From Arthrobacter sp. ok362 (GTDB taxonomy: Bacteria; Actinomycetota; Actinomycetes; Actinomycetales; Micrococcaceae), in assembly GCF_900102785.1 (NCBI RefSeq), contig NZ_FNGC01000008.1, positions 62,001-126,000 of the forward strand: DNA of 64,000 bases, given 5' to 3'. The position numbers and the translations under genes were made by a program. The first letter of the stretch is position 1; each line of letters begins with the position of its first letter. Below the pieces are notes generated by a model, which saw only the letters and a program-made list of their open reading frames with translations, had not been told where the DNA came from and did not search any database. Below, in pieces: positions 43,438 to 51,744 of this stretch.

Positions 43438-45873
43438 CTAGCCGACCGTGCCAGTGGCTGATGTCGCTTCCGCGGAGGCTGCTGCAGATGCCGCGAGCGC
43501 ATCGATCCGCTTCTGCCGGGAGGCCGGAGAGTCCAGGCTGAAGGCCCGGAAATCACCGAGGTCCTCGCGGATCCAGGCTTCCACCTCGGCGATCCGCTGC
43601 GTTACGGCGGGCGTGGGGCCATGGAACAGCCAGGGCACGATCCTCTCCTTGGCCGGATCGTACTGCCAGAGTCCGATGATCCGGCCGCGGTCCAGGATGG
43701 GGTGGTCCGGGAGGTCCGCCTGCAGCGCGAGAGATCCCAGCGCCGGTTTGTGCAGGTCTTCCTCCGCGAGCAGGTCCGCCGCGTTCCGGCGCAGCAGGAA
43801 CAGGGAGTCCGTTCCGGCGAGCAGCTGGATCTGTTCCGCCGCCGGCTCCTGGAATGCGGCGAGGCCGCCGACGTCCGCGGGCAGCATCCACAGCCCGTCG
43901 CCGCCGGCGGCCTGTGAGGTGGCCAGCGCGGTGGGCAGTGCGGTGGGCACCTCGACGGCGCCGACGGCGGCGAGCGCCGCCTTGCTTTGGGCCACGGTGA
44001 ACCCGGTGAACCACTGCGATTGTTTGAAGGTGGCTCCGCCGGTCCAGCCCAGGTAGCGGCGGACCAGCTCGGTGCGCGCGGCGTCGTCGTCCAGGCTGCT
44101 AGGCGCCAGGCCCCAGAGCTCGTAGGCGTAGCGCTGCTGGTCCAGGCGGCCGTTGGCCGGGACGCGGCGGATCTTGCCCTGCGCCTGCAGGATCCCGAGG
44201 GCGGTGGGCAGCGTGGTGGCGGCGCCCTTTTTCTTGCCTTCCTCGCCGAGGTTCCGGACCGAGTCGCCCAGTTCCTCCTTGAGCTGCCGCGGATCCATCG
44301 GCCCCTCCGCCTCGGCGAGCACGTGCAGCACTTGCTCCTCCAGGAGCGTGATTTCGCCCCGTTCCACGCCCAGCCGGCCGAGCACCCGGATGGCCTCGGC
44401 GGCGTCCTTGCCCAGCTTCAGCGCCCAGGCAAAGTCGTCCCGGCCCAGGACGTAGGTGCAGCCGCGGGCGACGGGAAGTTCGAGGATCCGGTGGGCCAGG
44501 ACCTCGGTGTCCACCTGTTCGCGGCGGATGCCGGCGCGGGCGAAGAGCGTGAGGTACGGATTGGCGCCGCCCACGGACCGGGCCCAGCCCGCCCGGGCGA
44601 GGACCTGCTCGGCCGTGCGGCCGGCCAGGGAGCCGTCCAGACCCTGCCGGTGCCAGGCCCACGCCCGGAGCCGCTCCGGGGTCAGGCTCTGCGGCTCCGG
44701 CAGATTGACGGGCTCTTCTACCGACGGCGATTGCGTGGCGACAGGATAGGTGCTCATGGGCTCATTCTCCTTCGATTCCGTCGATTCCGTCGATAGGAAC
44801 TCCAGAACGGTCCGGGCGGTGTCGTCCCAGCCGGGCAACCGGCCCCGGGCGTCCGCTGCCGCGTCCCGCCAGCGCTCCCTGAGTCCGGCGTCGCCGAGCC
44901 AGCGGCGGAGCAGGTCCGCCAGCGGCGCGGGGTCCGCCCCGAGCCCGACGGCGGCGCCAGGCAGCGGCATGTCCGGCACCGGCGTGAGCGGCATGTCCGG
45001 CACCGGCGGGCCGGGCAGGTTGCCGGCGGCGAGCGCCTCAACGGCTCCGGTGCCCTCGCGCACCACCACGGGAATGCCGCGGGCCAGGGATTCGGTGACC
45101 ACCAGGCCGTAGGTTTCCGCCCGGGAAATCAGCAGGCTGAGATCGGCCGCATCCCACTCGGTCTCCAGTGCCGGGCCACGGAGCTCGCCCGGGACGCTGA
45201 CCCGCCCGGCCAGGCCCAGCCGTTCCACGGAGTCCCGGAGCTGCGCGGCATAGGCCGGGTGGGCGGTGTCCGAGCCGATGAGGGACACCGTCCAGGGCAA
45301 ATCCGTGAGCCGGGCGAGCGCGTCCAGCAGGAGCGATTGGTCCTTGTTTGGCAGCAGCGCCGCCACGGCGATGAAGTGCGGCACCCCGGCGCCGGCGGAG
45401 AGGCTTCCCGCCGCCAACGGGGCGGCCGCAGTACCGGGCAGGGCAACCCTGATGCCGTCCAGGCCGTGCCGGGCGCGGATGCCCGCCGCGGCCGAACCGC
45501 TCGTGCAGATGACACCGGCGGCAGCCCGCAGCGCCCGCCGTTCCAACACCGGGTCCGGCAGAGGCATGTGCAACAGGATCCAGGCTGGGTGCCCGGCAGC
45601 CGCCGCCGCCTCAATCTCATCGGGCGCGCCGCCGGCAATCAGGCTGTCCACCAGGGTCACGGAGCCCTGAGACCCCGCGCGGAGCAGCCGGGCGAGCCGC
45701 CGCCGGTCCCCCGGGCTGCCGACCGGCCAGTCGCCGTCGAGCGGGCAGCTTTCCGCCGCGGCGCCGAGAGCCGCCAGTTCCCGGGCGAGCGCCGCGTTGT
45801 AGACGTTGCCGCCGGAGTTGTGCCGGACGTTGCCGGGCACCACAAACCGGATGTGGGGGCTGGCCGGCGGCAT
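43438..45873 (-). CDS. fused ORF: GT4-like glycosyltransferase + AlkZ/YcaQ-like winged-helix protein
   Basis: One uninterrupted 811-aa frame with two unrelated halves. Residues 1-about 365 are a GT4-type glycosyltransferase (FVVPGNVRHNSGGNVYN; ICTSGSAAAGI; ISRAETYGLVVTESLARGIPVV). From residue 373 (ATG 44757) the sequence is a HTH_42/AlkZ-YcaQ-type DNA-binding protein of 439 aa (LTPERLRAWAWHRQGLDG...QSQWFTGF...IIGLWQYD). No stop separates them. The junction encodes two 9-bp repeats (TCG ACG GAA) and an AAGGAG nine nt before ATG 44757, so the second half can also be translated alone. The QxQ/QxD glycosylase motif expected near the AlkZ N-terminus reads SVGG, so catalysis is doubtful. Confidence 0.75.
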   Translation of the reverse strand: MPPASPHIRFVVPGNVRHNSGGNVYNAALARELAALGAAAESCPLDGDWPVGSPGDRRRLARLLRAGSQGSVTLVDSLIAGGAPDEIEAAAAAGHPAWILLHMPLPDPVLERRALRAAAGVICTSGSAAAGIRARHGLDGIRVALPGTAAAPLAAGSLSAGAGVPHFIAVAALLPNKDQSLLLDALARLTDLPWTVSLIGSDTAHPAYAAQLRDSVERLGLAGRVSVPGELRGPALETEWDAADLSLLISRAETYGLVVTESLARGIPVVVREGTGAVEALAAGNLPGPPVPDMPLTPVPDMPLPGAAVGLGADPAPLADLLRRWLGDAGLRERWRDAAADARGRLPGWDDTARTVLEFLSTESTESKENEPMSTYPVATQSPSVEEPVNLPEPQSLTPERLRAWAWHRQGLDGSLAGRTAEQVLARAGWARSVGGANPYLTLFARAGIRREQVDTEVLAHRILELPVARGCTYVLGRDDFAWALKLGKDAAEAIRVLGRLGVERGEITLLEEQVLHVLAEAEGPMDPRQLKEELGDSVRNLGEEGKKKGAATTLPTALGILQAQGKIRRVPANGRLDQQRYAYELWGLAPSSLDDDAARTELVRRYLGWTGGATFKQSQWFTGFTVAQSKAALAAVGAVEVPTALPTALATSQAAGGDGLWMLPADVGGLAAFQEPAAEQIQLLAGTDSLFLLRRNAADLLAEEDLHKPALGSLALQADLPDHPILDRGRIIGLWQYDPAKERIVPWLFHGPTPAVTQRIAEVEAWIREDLGDFRAFSLDSPASRQKRIDALAASAAASAEATSATGTVG
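44755..44772 (-). promoter_or_regulatory. internal RBS and start codon in the GT4/AlkZ fused ORF
   Basis: AAGGAG (44772-44767 on the minus strand), nine nt before ATG 44757-44755. This gives an independent 439-aa AlkZ-like product MSTYPVATQSPSVEE. It decides between a true fusion and two overlapping reading units. Confidence 0.6.
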
Positions 45874-45882
45874 CTGCGGCGC

Positions 45883-46281
45883 CTAACGGGCGTCGAAGTC
45901 CAGCGAGTAACTTGCCCAGGCATCGGGGGTCTCCCGCAGGGTGACGTCCAGCCCGGCGAGCTCGCGTCCGTCGCCGCCGACGCCTATCTGGGCGGCGACG
46001 GCGACGGCGATGTACCGGGCGAGGGCCTCGGTGGTGCTCAGCTTGCCGGCGAAGTCGGGGTGCTCGTCGAGGTTCTTGTAGTTCAGCCCCGCGAGGACCT
46101 CGTCCAGCACCTCCCCTGCCGCGCCAATGTCCAGCACGATCGAATCGTCGTTGAGTTCACGACGGCGGAACGTCACCTCCGTGACGAACGTGGCCCCGTG
46201 CAGGCCCTGGGCGGGGCCGAAGGCTTCGCGGGGAAGGCTGTGGGCGATCATGAAGTTACGGCGGACGGTCAGGCTGAACAC
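45883..46281 (-). CDS. 6-pyruvoyltetrahydropterin synthase/QueD-family protein
   Basis: 132-aa T-fold protein of the PTPS/6-carboxytetrahydropterin synthase family. Seen: N-terminal strand with the zinc His (FMIAHSLP), the LHGATFVTEVTF strand in place of the usual HGHNY motif, DIGAAGEVLDEVL, LNYKNLDEHPDF (typical LDHknLnd region) and the substrate Glu in LRETPDAWASY. The exact HxH pair is altered, so substrate specificity may differ. Three nt after the dehydrogenase stop and 9 nt before the GT4 gene, so these form one operon. Confidence 0.85.
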   Translation of the reverse strand: MFSLTVRRNFMIAHSLPREAFGPAQGLHGATFVTEVTFRRRELNDDSIVLDIGAAGEVLDEVLAGLNYKNLDEHPDFAGKLSTTEALARYIAVAVAAQIGVGGDGRELAGLDVTLRETPDAWASYSLDFDAR

Positions 46282-46284
46282 GGG

Positions 46285-47343
46285 CTACCTCGTGGCTTCG
46301 GTGAAGGGGGCGGTGGACTGGGCTTCGGCGGATTGTGCGTCGGCGGGTGGGTATTCAATGACGTGGCACAGGGCGTCCAGTGTCCCGTCGGCGAGCCGCT
46401 GGACGGTGCCGGGGAGCTCCTCGAACCTCGAGGCGCCGGTCAGGAAGACGTCAAAGACCGGGTCCTGCAGCAGGGACACTGCGAGCGCGAGGCGTTCGGC
46501 GTTGGTCCGGCGGTGCCTGCGGGCGCGGGCCACCATCCCCACCTGGCTGGCCCGGATGGAAAGGCGTCGGGCATGGAAGTCCTCCCCCAGCGGCAAAGAG
46601 ATCTTCCGGTCGGCGTACCACGACATTTCGATGATGTCGCCGTCGTCGCCCACCAGCTGCAGGCTCCGCTGCAGGCCTTCTTGCGAGGCGGAGCAGTGGA
46701 TCACGATGTCGCAGTCCGGGAGGGCGTCGTCGGGGTGGCTGAAGTCGACGCCGAGGGCGTCCGCGAACGCGCGTTTGGCGGGGTCGACGTCGATCAGCTG
46801 CAGCCGCGCCAACGGGAAGCCGGCCAGGAGCTTGGCCACCATGCCGCCGACGAGTCCCGCCCCGATCACAGCAACCCTGTCGCCCAGACGGGGTCCGGCC
46901 TCCCAGAGTCCGTTGACGGCGGTTTCCACCGTCCCGGTGAGCACCGCGCGGCGGGCGGGGACGCCGTCGGGAACCACGGTGAGTGATTCGACCGGGACGA
47001 TGAAGCGGTCCTGGTGCGGGTAGAGGCAGAAGACGGTCCTGCCGGCCCAGCCCTCCGGCCCGTCCTCGACCACCCCCACTGTCAGGTAGCCGAACTTCAC
47101 CGGGTACGGGAAGTCCCCCTCCTGGTTGGGGGCGGCCATGGCATCGGCCACGCACGCCGGAACGCTGGCGTGATGGACCACCAGTTCGGTGCCCTTGCTG
47201 ATGCCCGAATACAGGGTCCGGACGAGCGCCTCGCCGGGTCCGGGGGCGGGCAGGTCCTCGCTGCGGAGCTCGCCCTGTTTCGGGCCGACGGTCCAATAGG
47301 CGGTGGCGTGCCGTTCAGAAGTGGCGTGTTCAGAAATAGTCAT
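46285..47343 (-). CDS. zinc-type alcohol dehydrogenase-like oxidoreductase
   Basis: 352-aa medium-chain dehydrogenase family protein. The catalytic domain has YSGISKGTELVVHH in place of the zinc Cys loop, and the Rossmann domain has AVIGAGLVGGMVAKLLAGF followed by LIDVDPAKRAFA. The canonical GHE and structural-zinc Cys quartet are not seen, so it may be a zinc-free reductase. ATG 47343 gives MTISEHATSERHATAYW; the longer frame from 47445 runs into sequence before the tRNA. First gene of the dehydrogenase, pterin synthase-like and glycosyltransferase operon, which suggests a glycosylated pterin-type metabolite. Confidence 0.85.
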   Translation of the reverse strand: MTISEHATSERHATAYWTVGPKQGELRSEDLPAPGPGEALVRTLYSGISKGTELVVHHASVPACVADAMAAPNQEGDFPYPVKFGYLTVGVVEDGPEGWAGRTVFCLYPHQDRFIVPVESLTVVPDGVPARRAVLTGTVETAVNGLWEAGPRLGDRVAVIGAGLVGGMVAKLLAGFPLARLQLIDVDPAKRAFADALGVDFSHPDDALPDCDIVIHCSASQEGLQRSLQLVGDDGDIIEMSWYADRKISLPLGEDFHARRLSIRASQVGMVARARRHRRTNAERLALAVSLLQDPVFDVFLTGASRFEELPGTVQRLADGTLDALCHVIEYPPADAQSAEAQSTAPFTEATR

Positions 47344-47470
47344 TGTGCTTACGAATCTAGTGCCCTCACTGTTCGTGGGGAAGGGCGCCGCGCGGGTTCG
47401 CGGTGCCGTGAGGGAGCCGTTGTGGCTCGTTTTGTGGATGGGCACCTTGCTCCGGTACCCTAGTCAGGTT

Positions 47471-47557
47471 GGTGACGTGTCCGAGCGGCCGAAGGTGCAA
47501 CACTCGAAATGTTGTTTGGTGTAAAAGCCAACGTGGGTTCAAATCCCACCGTCACCG
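47471..47557 (+). tRNA. tRNA-Ser (anticodon CGA)
   Basis: 87-nt class II tRNA: acceptor GGTGACG/CGTCACC, anticodon stem around loop CTCGAAA (anticodon CGA), long variable arm (TTTGGTGTAAAAGCCAA), T-arm GTGGG-TTCAAAT-CCCAC, discriminator G. CCA not encoded. Confidence 0.96.
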
Positions 47558-47566
47558 CGATTGAGA

Positions 47567-47607
47567 AAGGCCCTGCTTTCCTTTGTTTACAAGGGAAGCA
47601 GGGCCTT
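47567..47607 (+). terminator. tRNA-Ser terminator
   Basis: Arms AAGGCCCTGCTTTCCTT (47567-47583) and AAGGGAAGCAGGGCCTT (47591-47607) with one mismatch, followed by TTGTTTTG. Its right arm and tail reappear alone at 62194-62227. Confidence 0.92.
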
Positions 47608-47615
47608 TTGTTTTG
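47583..47615 (+). repeat. left copy of a 33/34-bp direct repeat bounding the accessory region
   Basis: TTGTTT..AAGGGAA.CAGGG..CCTTTTG.TTTG, shared with 62194-62227 at 29 of 34 aligned positions (four mismatches, one gap). It overlaps the tRNA-Ser terminator loop and right arm. Candidate attachment-type duplication. Confidence 0.55.
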
Positions 47616-47916
47616 TCTGGAACGTACTCGTTGGCAAAGAAGGGTTATAGGACAAAACGTGTGTAGTTGCCGGGCGTGTCAGGGGCATCCTGCCGGGACC
47701 CCTGGGCTGCCGGACTCGGGCGTCCTTGGCTCGCCCGGCGGATGCGGTCCGGGGGCACTTTGACACGGACACGCCGCGGACACCGGATCCGAGGGCCGGA
47801 ATCGTGTCCAAAGGCGCCCCGGACGGTGAACGGCGGTGAGCGGAGCCCCTTCGATGCGGGGTTGAGATGCGGAGTTGATGTGCAACGTCTGCTGAGCAGT
47901 TGTTCGCCGGCGCACA

Positions 47917-48543
47917 TCAGGGCGTCCGCTCGAACGGCTCGCCCCGCAGCCCAGGCTCGGTACCGTTGCTGGACAGGCTCCTATGGGGCGAACCCGCTCG
48001 AACCCTGCGCGGTGATGGCCTGTGTGTGTGGTTGCTGGCGCACATACGACAATTGACGGCCGCCCCGTCGTTGGTGGAGGCAGCCACCTTCCGGCCCTCG
48101 ACGAGGCGGAACCGGTTCTCCAATTCCACGTTCAGCAGGCCGGCCGGTCCGTGGCAGACCGCGCCCACCAAGCCGCCGGCGTTGTAGACGCTGGCCACCA
48201 GACTCTGCAAGCATTGGCTGTCCGGGAAGTCCCACATGGTGCCGTGGCCGCCCACGAGGAAGACGGCGTCGTACTGGTCGGGATCAACGACGTCGACGCG
48301 GGCGGTGTTGTAGAGACCGGCGCGCGTGGTCTCGTCCTCCGTGAAGGCGACCTGGATGGGATCTTCTGCGTCCACCTCGTCGCGCGGGGGCTGGCCGCCC
48401 TGGATGGACGCAAAGTCGACGAAATGACCGGAATCATTGAAGACCTTCCAGGGATGCGCAGCTTCGACCACGTTGTAACCGGTCTTCTCTCCGGTATCGC
48501 CGATCTCGGAAACGCTGGTCAGTACCATGAGGATTTTCTTCAT
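47917..48543 (-). pseudogene. type 1 glutamine amidotransferase (DJ-1/Hsp31-like), C-terminally truncated
   Basis: The N-terminal about 163 residues are a good DJ-1/PfpI-type chaperone/glyoxalase: MKKILMVLTSVSEIG, GYNVVEAAHPWKVF, VFLVGGHGTMWDFPDS and the nucleophile elbow LVGAVCHGPAGLL. After VEGRKVAASTNDGAA (about base 48056) homology stops and the frame continues into unrelated residues (VNCRMCASNHTHRPSPRR...), losing the last about 60 residues of the fold. ATG 48543 has AAAGGAA upstream. The breakpoint lies about 500 bp from tRNA-Ser, fitting a recombination scar. 47616-48055 contains no recognisable gene. Confidence 0.8.
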
Positions 48544-49160
48544 GAAATGTTCCTTTCGTCTCGGGCCTCCCCCCGCTCTGAGACGGTGGTGGTCGCCTGC
48601 GCCTCGAATCGCCCGTACAAGGTCGCCTCGGCGGCAGTCAGTCAGTCAGATATTTATGTTTAGTCATGCAGGCTCAACGAACCGAGGTACCCGTCCTTAC
48701 CACGCGGAATCGGCTTAGCGTGACTTTCCCGAGCATTGTCCTCAGGCCCCAACTTTGGGGTGCGGCCGAAATTGCGGGGGCCACGGGGCCTTGCCCGTCC
48801 GCGCAACCACTTCGAGTGGGACGCCGGCCTCCCGGGCGGGTACCCGCCCGTTCCTGACAACTGGCTGGCACCCCCTCTTGCCCGATATAGCCTTTGTCGT
48901 CGTGCTGGGTCTACTGATTCTCCGGCGACGGCTGCGATGGTTCGTCAGGATGTCGCGGGGCGGACATGGCAGCGAAAGGCGCAAGCGCCGCACCGGTGCC
49001 CGCTCCACACGCGTGGCCGGACTCTGACCAGGTAGCGACCTTGCCCCATCATCGGGCTCAGGGGGACCCTCGCAGTACCCCTATCAAGCGGGACTCCCTC
49101 GGCCGGCCGGCCCATGGTCCGATGGAGGATCGAAGAAAGACTACAACGAGAGCGAAACCC
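48544..49160. promoter_or_regulatory. 617-bp divergent spacer, no supported gene
   Basis: It separates the DJ-1 remnant and the MFS gene. It contains four tandem CAGT units (CAGTCAGTCAGTCAG, 48635-48649) beside an AT-rich ATATTTATGTTTAG, likely the DJ-1 promoter, and a GC-rich half without convincing coding potential. Short ORFs, for example 48755-49027 with one hydrophobic run, lack homology I can recognise. Confidence 0.45.
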
Positions 49161-50393
49161 ATGGCACCCGACACCTCCATCGCCCCTGACAAACAAAGGC
49201 AGGGACCAGCCGGCAGCGACCACCGCCCTGTGCACTGGGGCGGGGTCGTCGCCATGTCATTTGGCGCCTTCGCGCTGGTCGCCTCCGAATTCATGCCCGT
49301 CAGCCTGCTTACGCCGATGGCAGCCGATCTGCAGGTCTCCGAGGGGGCAGTCGGACAAGGAATTGCTATCTCCGGACTGTTCGCCGTGTTGACCAGCCTG
49401 TCGATCTCCCGCCTGACGGGCAGCATGAACCGCAAGACCTTGCTGATCGGCCTGGCGGCACTGATGGGCGTCTCCGGCGCCCTGATCGCGCTGGCCCCGG
49501 GATACCTGCCCTTCATGATCGGACGGGCGTTCATCGGTGTGGTGATCGGGGGCTTCTGGTCCATGTCCGCCGCCACCGCCATCCGGTTGGTACCCACCAC
49601 CCATGTGCCCCGCGCCCTGGCGATCGTCAACGGCGGCAACGCCCTCGCCACGGTGCTGGCAGCGCCCCTGGGCAGCTATCTGGGTTCCATCATGGGATGG
49701 CGAGGAGCATTCTTCTGCCTAGTGCCGGTGGCTGTGATCTGCTTGATCTGGCTGTGGGTCAGCCTGCCGTCACTGAATGTTCCCCACCGTTCGACAAGGG
49801 CCGGCGGCATCTTCACGATTTTCGCGGCCCTCAAGAGCCGTCCGGTCGCTTGGGGCATGGCAGCCTGCGGAGCCTTTTTCATGGGCCAGTTCATCCTGTT
49901 CACCTACCTGCGCCCCTTCCTGGAGACTGTGACCCTGATCGACGTGACCGCGATTTCCATCGTTTTGCTCGTGCTCGGCGTGACCGGTTTTGCCGGCACC
50001 GTGCTGATCGGCCGCTTCCTCGGACCGGGGCTGTATCGGACACTAATCATCATTCCCGCCCTGATGGCTCTCGTCGCGGCGGCTTTGATTCCGTTCGGTG
50101 GCTCGTTCGCCGCCGTCGTAGTTCTTCTGGGTCTGTGGGGCCTGCTGGGTACCTCGGCGCCCGTGGGCTGGTGGAGTTGGGTCGCCGAGGCCATGCCTGG
50201 CAATGCCGAGCAGGGCGGCGGCCTTATGGTGGCCGTCGTCCAGACGTGCATCGCCCTCGGTTCCACGGTGGGAGGCCTCCTGTTCGACTCCCTCGGCTAC
50301 CAGAGCACTTTCCTGGCCAGTGGAGCGGCGCTCTTGCTGGCCGCCCTCTTGGCACTCGTAACCGCCCGGGTCACCCGGCAGGCGGCCGCGTAA
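49161..50393 (+). CDS. MFS transporter, DHA1 (12-TM) efflux type
   Basis: 410-aa exporter with 12 TMs; N-terminal half similar to the NepI/YdhP/AraJ (purine ribonucleoside, arabinose) group: ALVASEFMPVSLLTPMAADL, ISGLFAVLTSLSISRLTG, RAFIGVVIGGFWSMSAATAIRLVP. Start at ATG 49161, chosen because the family begins shortly before TM1; an upstream ATG at 49122 in frame is possible. Short spacing (45 bp) to the following hydrolase suggests cotranscription. Substrate unknown. Confidence 0.88.
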   Translation: MAPDTSIAPDKQRQGPAGSDHRPVHWGGVVAMSFGAFALVASEFMPVSLLTPMAADLQVSEGAVGQGIAISGLFAVLTSLSISRLTGSMNRKTLLIGLAALMGVSGALIALAPGYLPFMIGRAFIGVVIGGFWSMSAATAIRLVPTTHVPRALAIVNGGNALATVLAAPLGSYLGSIMGWRGAFFCLVPVAVICLIWLWVSLPSLNVPHRSTRAGGIFTIFAALKSRPVAWGMAACGAFFMGQFILFTYLRPFLETVTLIDVTAISIVLLVLGVTGFAGTVLIGRFLGPGLYRTLIIIPALMALVAAALIPFGGSFAAVVVLLGLWGLLGTSAPVGWWSWVAEAMPGNAEQGGGLMVAVVQTCIALGSTVGGLLFDSLGYQSTFLASGAALLLAALLALVTARVTRQAAA

Positions 50394-50438
50394 CCCGACT
50401 CCTGAGATCCGCAGCTCACAACAAGAAAGAAGCAAAGC

Positions 50439-51392
50439 ATGTCCCTTCATATCGATGGATACACGTTCGCCCTCGACCCCCAGGTCACCCGCAAGCATGT
50501 GCGCTACCGCAACCGCTACGGCATTGAGATCGCGGCCGACCTTTACACGGCCACGAGCCTGGACCGCGACGTCCGCCACCCCGGCATCGTGATCGGGCCG
50601 CCGCACAGCGGCGTGAAGGAACAAGGGCCGGGCGTCTATGCGCAGGAACTCGCCAAGCGCGGCTTCGTTGCCCTCGCCTTCGACCCGTCCTACAACGGCG
50701 AGAGCGGCGGCGAGCCCCGCCGCGTCACGTCACCGGAGATCTTCGCGGAGGACTTCAGCGCCGGCGTCGATCACCTTGGCACCCTGCCCTTCGTTGACCG
50801 GGACCGCATAGGTTCCATCGGCCTGTGCGGCAGCGGCGGCTTCTCACTCAGTGCCGCGCAGATCGACCCGCGCATCAAGGCCGTTGCCACCTCGGCGATG
50901 TACGACATCAGCGGCGTGAAGCGCAACGGCTGGGAGAACAAGGGCGCCGACGAGGAGCGCCGAGCTAAACTCGAGGCCGTCGCCGCGCAGCGTTGGAAGG
51001 ATGTTGATGCGGGAGAGCCGGCTCTTGAGCCGACCTTCCCGTCCGAGTTCAACACCGAGGGACTGGACCCTGTGACGGCGGAGTTCCACGAGTACTACGT
51101 GGCCGACCGCGGCCACCACCCCCGCTCGGTTGGCGCATTCACGATCACCAGCGAGGCGGCCCACGTCAACTTCGGCGCCCTCCGGCACCTCGAGGACATC
51201 GCCCCGCGCCCCATCTTGCTCATCACCGGCGACCAGGCGCACTCCCGCTACTTCAGCGAAGACGTCCATGCCCAGGCCTCAGGTCCGAGCGAGCTGGTGG
51301 TGGTCCCGGGCGCGCGCCACATTGATCTTTACGACCGAACGGACGTCATCCCCTTCGACAAGCTCGAGGAGTTCTTCTCCGCCGCGCTCTGA
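50439..51392 (+). CDS. alpha/beta hydrolase (YcjY/dienelactone-hydrolase-like)
   Basis: 317-aa cytosolic hydrolase. Nucleophile elbow LCGSGGFSLS (Ser about residue 149), oxyanion region VIGPPHSGVKEQ and catalytic His in PGARHIDLYDRTDVIPFDKL. This resembles E. coli YcjY-type esterases. ATG 50439 has AAGAAAGAAGC upstream (weak SD). It follows the MFS gene by 45 nt. Natural ester not determinable. Confidence 0.9.
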   Translation: MSLHIDGYTFALDPQVTRKHVRYRNRYGIEIAADLYTATSLDRDVRHPGIVIGPPHSGVKEQGPGVYAQELAKRGFVALAFDPSYNGESGGEPRRVTSPEIFAEDFSAGVDHLGTLPFVDRDRIGSIGLCGSGGFSLSAAQIDPRIKAVATSAMYDISGVKRNGWENKGADEERRAKLEAVAAQRWKDVDAGEPALEPTFPSEFNTEGLDPVTAEFHEYYVADRGHHPRSVGAFTITSEAAHVNFGALRHLEDIAPRPILLITGDQAHSRYFSEDVHAQASGPSELVVVPGARHIDLYDRTDVIPFDKLEEFFSAAL

Positions 51393-51735
51393 GCGCAGGG
51401 GAACATCACGGCCGGAGACGACCACCGTATTCGCTGCCTGCGCGGCTGGCCAGCTTGCCGGTGCCCAGGTTCAAGCGGGAGAGACAGCGTCCGTCCAGGT
51501 GCCTTCGACCTCCAGTTGTTTCGCCGGTGGGACGAAACTGCCGGCACTTGGGAAAACCTCCGCGAAGGGGAGCTGCTCTTAGCACGGGGACTGGGCGACG
51601 TCCGGGCGCGCCTGTCCTGGGCTGATCCGATGGGGTGGTCCTGCCGACGCTGGGACCACCCCTCATTCCAGCTGTAGGGGCACGCGCGACAGGGGCACTG
51701 GAAGGGACTCCCTTAACGATTGGGGGTGGCTTAGC
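51393..51735 (+). promoter_or_regulatory. 343-bp spacer upstream of the MmyB-type regulator
   Basis: No gene seen. The last 100 bp hold GGACCACCCC (51650-51659) and further C/G runs (GGGGCACGCG, GGGGCACTGG) before TTAACGATTGGGGGTGG, which leads into the regulator start. It likely carries its promoter and autoregulatory operator. Confidence 0.4.
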
Positions 51736-51744
51736 GTGGAGGAC

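Noticed and set aside
47616..48055. ORFs between tRNA-Ser and the DJ-1 remnant, considered as an integrase or toxin gene
   Set aside because: No recognisable motif, RBS or family in either strand; probably decayed sequence.
48755..49027. 90-codon ORF with one hydrophobic stretch
   Set aside because: No good RBS and no family; the hydrophobic run is isolated.
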